From: Syntrophosphaera sp035450685
GTDB lineage: Bacteria; Cloacimonadota; Cloacimonadia; Cloacimonadales; Cloacimonadaceae
DNA length: 64,000 nt
Direction of reading: 5' to 3'
Assembly (NCBI GenBank): GCA_035450685.1
Contig: DAOTNF010000005.1
Coordinates: 1-64,000 of the forward strand
Positions 60,886 to 64,000 of the stretch are shown here, one piece after another. The translations under genes and the position numbers were made by a program. The notes under the pieces were generated by a model that did not search any database, was not told the DNA's origin, and was given only the letters and a program-made list of their open reading frames with translations. Every line of letters begins with the position of its first letter. Position 1 is the first letter of the stretch.

Positions 60886-62400
60886 TCAGTCTTTGAGCAG
60901 CACTATCCTGGCATTTTGCCAGCTACCGTCTTCCGCAACGGCGCGCAGCAGGTAGATGCCACTGGAGAGGCCGGGCAGGTCGAGCGTAAGGGTGCCCCGC
61001 CGGGCTTGCAGCTCGCGGGAAAGGACAAGTTGTCCGCGCAGGTTATAGACCCGCAGTTGGCGCAGGGGCCTGCCGCTCCTGATGTTCAACGCTTTGCCCG
61101 CGCGAAGCGGGTTGGGATGGCAGAGTAAAGAAGCGGAAAGCGGCGGTGCAAGTTCGTCCTCCGCGGAAACGCTGTAGCTGAAGAGTTCGTTGGCGTCCAG
61201 AGTGATTGCGGGACGCTGATAGGCTGGTTCGCCTGTGGTGGCGCTGGCCCAGAGAATCGCGCCCGTGGAGGGCGTAAACTGCAGGGCTGTCAGGTTGTCC
61301 TCCCGTCCTGCGGCTCCGGCGAGAACCCGCCATTGGCGTTTAGCGGTCAGGTGCGGGTTCTGGGTCAGCGAATCGACAATGTTGGCATAGCGGGTGCAGC
61401 AGGTGGGAAAGGTGAGCAGGCGGAAATGGTTGGTGGCGGCGAGGTGTCCATCCGGGAGATTGCCGTTGTCGGCTGGATAGCGCATTACGGTGCCGCTGTT
61501 GTTGGTCTCGATCACGGCGTGGAGGGTGAGGGCGGAGTTTTCGGTCATGGCGTGGATGATGCTGCCGCTGAGGTGTGTTCCTCCCGAGATTGAGGCAAAG
61601 AGGTCAAGTGCGTCCGGGCTACCGCTGGAGTCGTAATCCAGCCTTTCCACTCCGCGGCGCAGGTCGAACATCACGGGATCGAGCCCGTCATAGTTGCTGG
61701 CATCGTGGTAGTTTCCCAGATTCAGCGAGGCCCAGGTGCCGCTTTCCGATATCGCCGTGAGAGCGCCCAGAAAGCCGGGCACGCCAAAGCCCATCCACTT
61801 CTGTTCATCAGGTTCGGAAGGGTGGTGCACCACCAGCAGGGGTTGGGAAATGAGCACCTCGAGCGGAGTCCAGTCCAACCAGCGGGTGAGGACGGAAGCT
61901 CCCGCCAGCAGGGAATCCTGCTGCGTTGCCACACCCCAACTGGAAAGGGAAGCGCAGCCAAGCCTGAGATCCTGGTCTGTAAAGGCGCGGCGCAGAAAGT
62001 TCATGTCCAAAAAGGCATTGGCGAGCATCAAGTCGTTGGCATCCAGATTCCTCTGCAGGCCGCTGTGAAAGATGTCCGCGCCAGACTGCTGCATTCCGGC
62101 GATCATCCCCTGCGCTTCGCTCTGGAAGCGGGAATCAACGTCAAAATGCTCCAGATAGTAGTTGAGCAGATAGTTGTAGTTGTCGGCATTGGAGAGGGCG
62201 AACATCGCGTAGTAGAACTGGTCAAAGACGTTCAGCGCGCCAGCGGCGGTCAGATAACCCTGCGCCACGCCGCGTTCGTAATGGCTGCCCCAGACCTGGA
62301 GGATGGCTTTGTCGCCAAAGTATTGCAGATCGCCGTTCACCTGAGCCAAAAGCAGGGCGCCAGGCAGGCAAAGGGCCAGGATCAGAAAAAGCTTTTTCAT
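60886..62400 (-). CDS. secreted C45-like Ntn-hydrolase with type IX sorting domain
   Basis: This 504-residue exported protein has a signal peptide (MKKLFLILALCLPGALLLAQ). The body fits the C45 (acyl-CoA:6-aminopenicillanic acid acyltransferase-like) family: WGSHYERGVAQGYL (37-50) matches the G-x-x-Y-x-x-G-x-x-x-G signature, and the nucleophile candidate is Cys149 in RLGCASLSSWG. The last 85 residues are a sorting domain (LCHPNPLRAGKALNI, LRVYNLRGQLVLS, LSSGIYLLRA). GAGG precedes the ATG. The substrate (amide or peptide) is unknown. Confidence 0.85.
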   Translation of the reverse strand: MKKLFLILALCLPGALLLAQVNGDLQYFGDKAILQVWGSHYERGVAQGYLTAAGALNVFDQFYYAMFALSNADNYNYLLNYYLEHFDVDSRFQSEAQGMIAGMQQSGADIFHSGLQRNLDANDLMLANAFLDMNFLRRAFTDQDLRLGCASLSSWGVATQQDSLLAGASVLTRWLDWTPLEVLISQPLLVVHHPSEPDEQKWMGFGVPGFLGALTAISESGTWASLNLGNYHDASNYDGLDPVMFDLRRGVERLDYDSSGSPDALDLFASISGGTHLSGSIIHAMTENSALTLHAVIETNNSGTVMRYPADNGNLPDGHLAATNHFRLLTFPTCCTRYANIVDSLTQNPHLTAKRQWRVLAGAAGREDNLTALQFTPSTGAILWASATTGEPAYQRPAITLDANELFSYSVSAEDELAPPLSASLLCHPNPLRAGKALNIRSGRPLRQLRVYNLRGQLVLSRELQARRGTLTLDLPGLSSGIYLLRAVAEDGSWQNARIVLLKD

Positions 62401-62459
62401 CGGTTCACCTCATCCGGTGTCAAATTGCGCCGCCGCGCGAGGCGTGTCCAGCCAATTGT

Positions 62460-62822
62460 TCAATCACCCTTCAGGCGGCGGTAAACCTTGTAGTTGTGCA
62501 GCACCACCAGCAGGAAAACGAGGTTGGCGGCCAGCAGCACGATGTTGATGGTGAAGGGGTCGAAGCGCGCATAGTAAAAGGAAGCCACACCCAGCACCAG
62601 CAGTAAAACAAGCTTGAAGACCACGATGCCCCGGGGCAGACCGCAGAGGCGGAAAAACCAGCGTGCCACCGGGTTGCGCTCGCGCCGGTAGTGGTCAGGA
62701 CGCAGCACCAGCCAGGTGGAATGGCCATCCAGGACATTCAGCGCCACAAAGACGGCAAAGAGCACAAACAGCAGTTTGCGTCCGTAAAACGGAGCGAGGA
62801 ATGGGGCCAACGCGGCTGCCAC
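62460..62822 (-). CDS. DUF5658 family membrane protein, copy A
   Basis: This 120-residue protein has three membrane segments and the family's LNVLDGHSTWLVLRPDHYRRERNPVARWFF-type opening (key residues D-G-H-S-T-W and R-N-P-x-A-R-W). GTG start at 62822, directly after copy B. Function is unknown. Confidence 0.85.
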   Translation of the reverse strand: MAAALAPFLAPFYGRKLLFVLFAVFVALNVLDGHSTWLVLRPDHYRRERNPVARWFFRLCGLPRGIVVFKLVLLLVLGVASFYYARFDPFTINIVLLAANLVFLLVVLHNYKVYRRLKGD

Positions 62823-62825
62823 CGG

Positions 62826-63179
62826 TCAATCCCCGGCCCGGGAATCGCGTTTGCGAATCCTGTGCCAGACCAGATAGTTGTTGATGACCAGCGCCAAGAA
62901 GACGAGGTTGCCCAAGGCCAGCAAGCCCAGCAGAATCTTGAGCGCCAGGGGGTTGGAACCCTTGAGCAGTAAAAAGAAGACGCAGGTGATGAAGCCGATC
63001 CAGAGCAGTTCGGAAACCACGATGCCCCAGACCACGCCCAGCCGGGAAAATATCCAGCGGGCGAGCGGGTTCTTCTCGCGGCTCAAGTGTTTGGGACGCA
63101 GCACCTTCCAGGTGGAGTGGCCATCCAGTATATTGAGCGCCACCAGGCTGCCCCAGAGGGCAAAGAGCAGGATGGTCAC
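62826..63179 (-). CDS. DUF5658 family membrane protein, copy B
   Basis: This 117-residue paralogue of copy A shares L-N-x-L-D-G-H-S-T-W, the R-x-K-N-P-L-A-R-W-I-F motif and the three membrane segments. GTG start with GGAG eight bases upstream. The two genes are adjacent with a three-base gap, so they arose by tandem duplication and may form a heterodimer. Confidence 0.85.
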   Translation of the reverse strand: MTILLFALWGSLVALNILDGHSTWKVLRPKHLSREKNPLARWIFSRLGVVWGIVVSELLWIGFITCVFFLLLKGSNPLALKILLGLLALGNLVFLALVINNYLVWHRIRKRDSRAGD

Positions 63180-63249
63180 GGCTCAGGCTCCCGCTCCGCT
63201 ATCCGCGCGCCTTCCATCGGTTTCGTCCGCATCCTGGCAGATGGCCGGT

Positions 63250-64000
63250 TCAGAGCCTTTTACGAACCTCTTCCTCCACCCCTGCGGCCTCTTCCTCGCA
63301 GCGGGCAAGCAATTCTTCCGCGCGGGAACGGATATCGTCTTTGAAAGCCGGGTCGGTGGAGCCGGGCAGGTTGATGAGGATGTTGTAGAAGGCGCCTTTG
63401 GCGGCGGTGAGGCCGGTGAGAGCAGCCACGCCGGCGTCAGAGAGGGCGTTGACGTTGCCCACCACAGCCACCTGGGCTGCCAGTTGGATTGCTTCCCGGG
63501 CAAGCTGGAGGGTTTCAAAGGGAACCAGGATCGCGCCCTGGGTGGTCTTTTCCATCTCCGCGTCGCGCAGGGCAATCTCCTCATCTGTCTTTTTGGGCAG
63601 GCGCATGGCTTCCATCATGGCGTTGAAGGCGTCGGTATCGCGGTCAATGCATTGCAGGGCACGCTCTTTGATCGACTGTCCCAATGGGGCGAACTCATGC
63701 ACCTTGTCCTGCACCTGTTCGTAGCCTTTTTTGTCCATGGTGAGGTTGGCGACCATTGCGCTCAGCGCGCCGGAGAGAGCGGCGCAGAGGGCTGCCACGC
63801 TGCCGCCCCCGGGAGCGGGGGAATCGGTGGAAAGCAGGTCTGTAAAGGCGTCCACCCGCATGGAGGCAAGGCTGTCCTGCCGGGCGATGGCATATTCGAT
63901 CACCTTCTTGTCCAGATCGAAGGGCGCAAGTTCCGCCAGGCCCATGGACTGGATCGCGGTCTCCATGATCATCTTTTCGGGAATGCCGGTGCTTTCGCCC
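63250..64000 (-). CDS. formiminotransferase-cyclodeaminase, C-terminal part, cut by window edge
   Basis: The frame is open to the right edge and encodes at least 250 residues. The cyclodeaminase domain converts 5-formimino-THF to 5,10-methenyl-THF with release of ammonia; FTDLLSTDSPAPGGGSVAALCAALSGALS and SDAGVAALTGLTAAKG are typical (key pattern S-P-A-P-G-G-G-S-V). Upstream codons GESTGIPEKMIMETAIQSMGL resemble the end of the formiminotransferase domain, so the full gene is likely the bifunctional FTCD type. This belongs to histidine degradation and one-carbon supply, fitting an amino-acid fermenter. Confidence 0.9.
   Translation of the reverse strand, partial: GESTGIPEKMIMETAIQSMGLAELAPFDLDKKVIEYAIARQDSLASMRVDAFTDLLSTDSPAPGGGSVAALCAALSGALSAMVANLTMDKKGYEQVQDKVHEFAPLGQSIKERALQCIDRDTDAFNAMMEAMRLPKKTDEEIALRDAEMEKTTQGAILVPFETLQLAREAIQLAAQVAVVGNVNALSDAGVAALTGLTAAKGAFYNILINLPGSTDPAFKDDIRSRAEELLARCEEEAAGVEEEVRKRL

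Overview
The window looks like a chromosomal segment of a Gram-negative, anaerobic, fermentative bacterium of the FCB group, most like Candidatus Cloacimonadota. This rests on several secreted proteins with the C-terminal sorting domain used by type IX secretion (N-P-N-P-F motifs and a final G-x-Y tail), on FadL-like and other outer-membrane proteins, on many lipoproteins, and on a Rex repressor beside a NuoE/HydC-type subunit. The assignment is inference: there is no rRNA gene here to prove it.

Layout. 1-4 kb: the start of a NuoE-like gene, rex, a repeat island and an M3 oligopeptidase. 4.4-8.6 kb: a giant secreted multidomain protein. 9.2-15.9 kb: an AT-richer accessory cassette with a WYL-domain regulator, a glycine-zipper protein, a membrane protein, an unknown soluble protein and a Ycf46-like AAA+ ATPase, flanked by a GIY-YIG protein and an acidic protein. 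16.5-16.8 kb: tRNA-Lys and two tRNA-Glu genes. 16.8-26.6 kb: housekeeping genes in tight operons (M23 peptidase, thiamine pyrophosphokinase, xseB, ispA, dut, nadA, a methyltransferase, an FtsX-like protein, pgsA, lipoproteins). 26.9-38 kb: envelope proteins, a metallophosphoesterase-UDG-omega-gmk run, gcvH, a large secreted peptidase, a pyridoxal-kinase-like gene, Fe-alcohol dehydrogenase and two secreted proteins. 38.4-43.1 kb: phosphate transport, an AEC carrier and FadL. 44.3-48.5 kb: L21/L27, an ECF sigma / anti-sigma / two Spy-like operon, and wrbA. 48.5-54.4 kb: a 13-repeat G-x-D-x-Y protein, then rsmG, parA, parB and rfbB, an order typical of the neighbourhood of a replication origin. 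55-58 kb: an AT-rich segment bounded by long inverted repeats. 58.2-64 kb: an M29 aminopeptidase, a secreted C45-like protein, twin DUF5658 proteins and a truncated formiminotransferase-cyclodeaminase.

The most unusual general property is the set of intergenic repeat islands (about 1.3, 8.8, 16.2, 18.7, 26.7, 36.1, 43.6, 45.2 and 60.5 kb). They are mosaics of at least five short families, called here R1 (variable-stem hairpin around a CCCGGG core), R2 (about 90 bases with four consecutive hairpins), R3 (about 140 bases around the palindrome CCTTATAATTTATAAGG), R4 (purine tract GGTGGAAAGG) and R5 (tandem AAATTACAC-like units). No transposase, integrase or CRISPR array was found. The best candidates for a new system are the 9.9-15.3 kb AAA+ / membrane cassette, the inverted-repeat-bounded segment at 55-58 kb, and the R2 element, whose five copies all lie just downstream of a gene in the same relative orientation.
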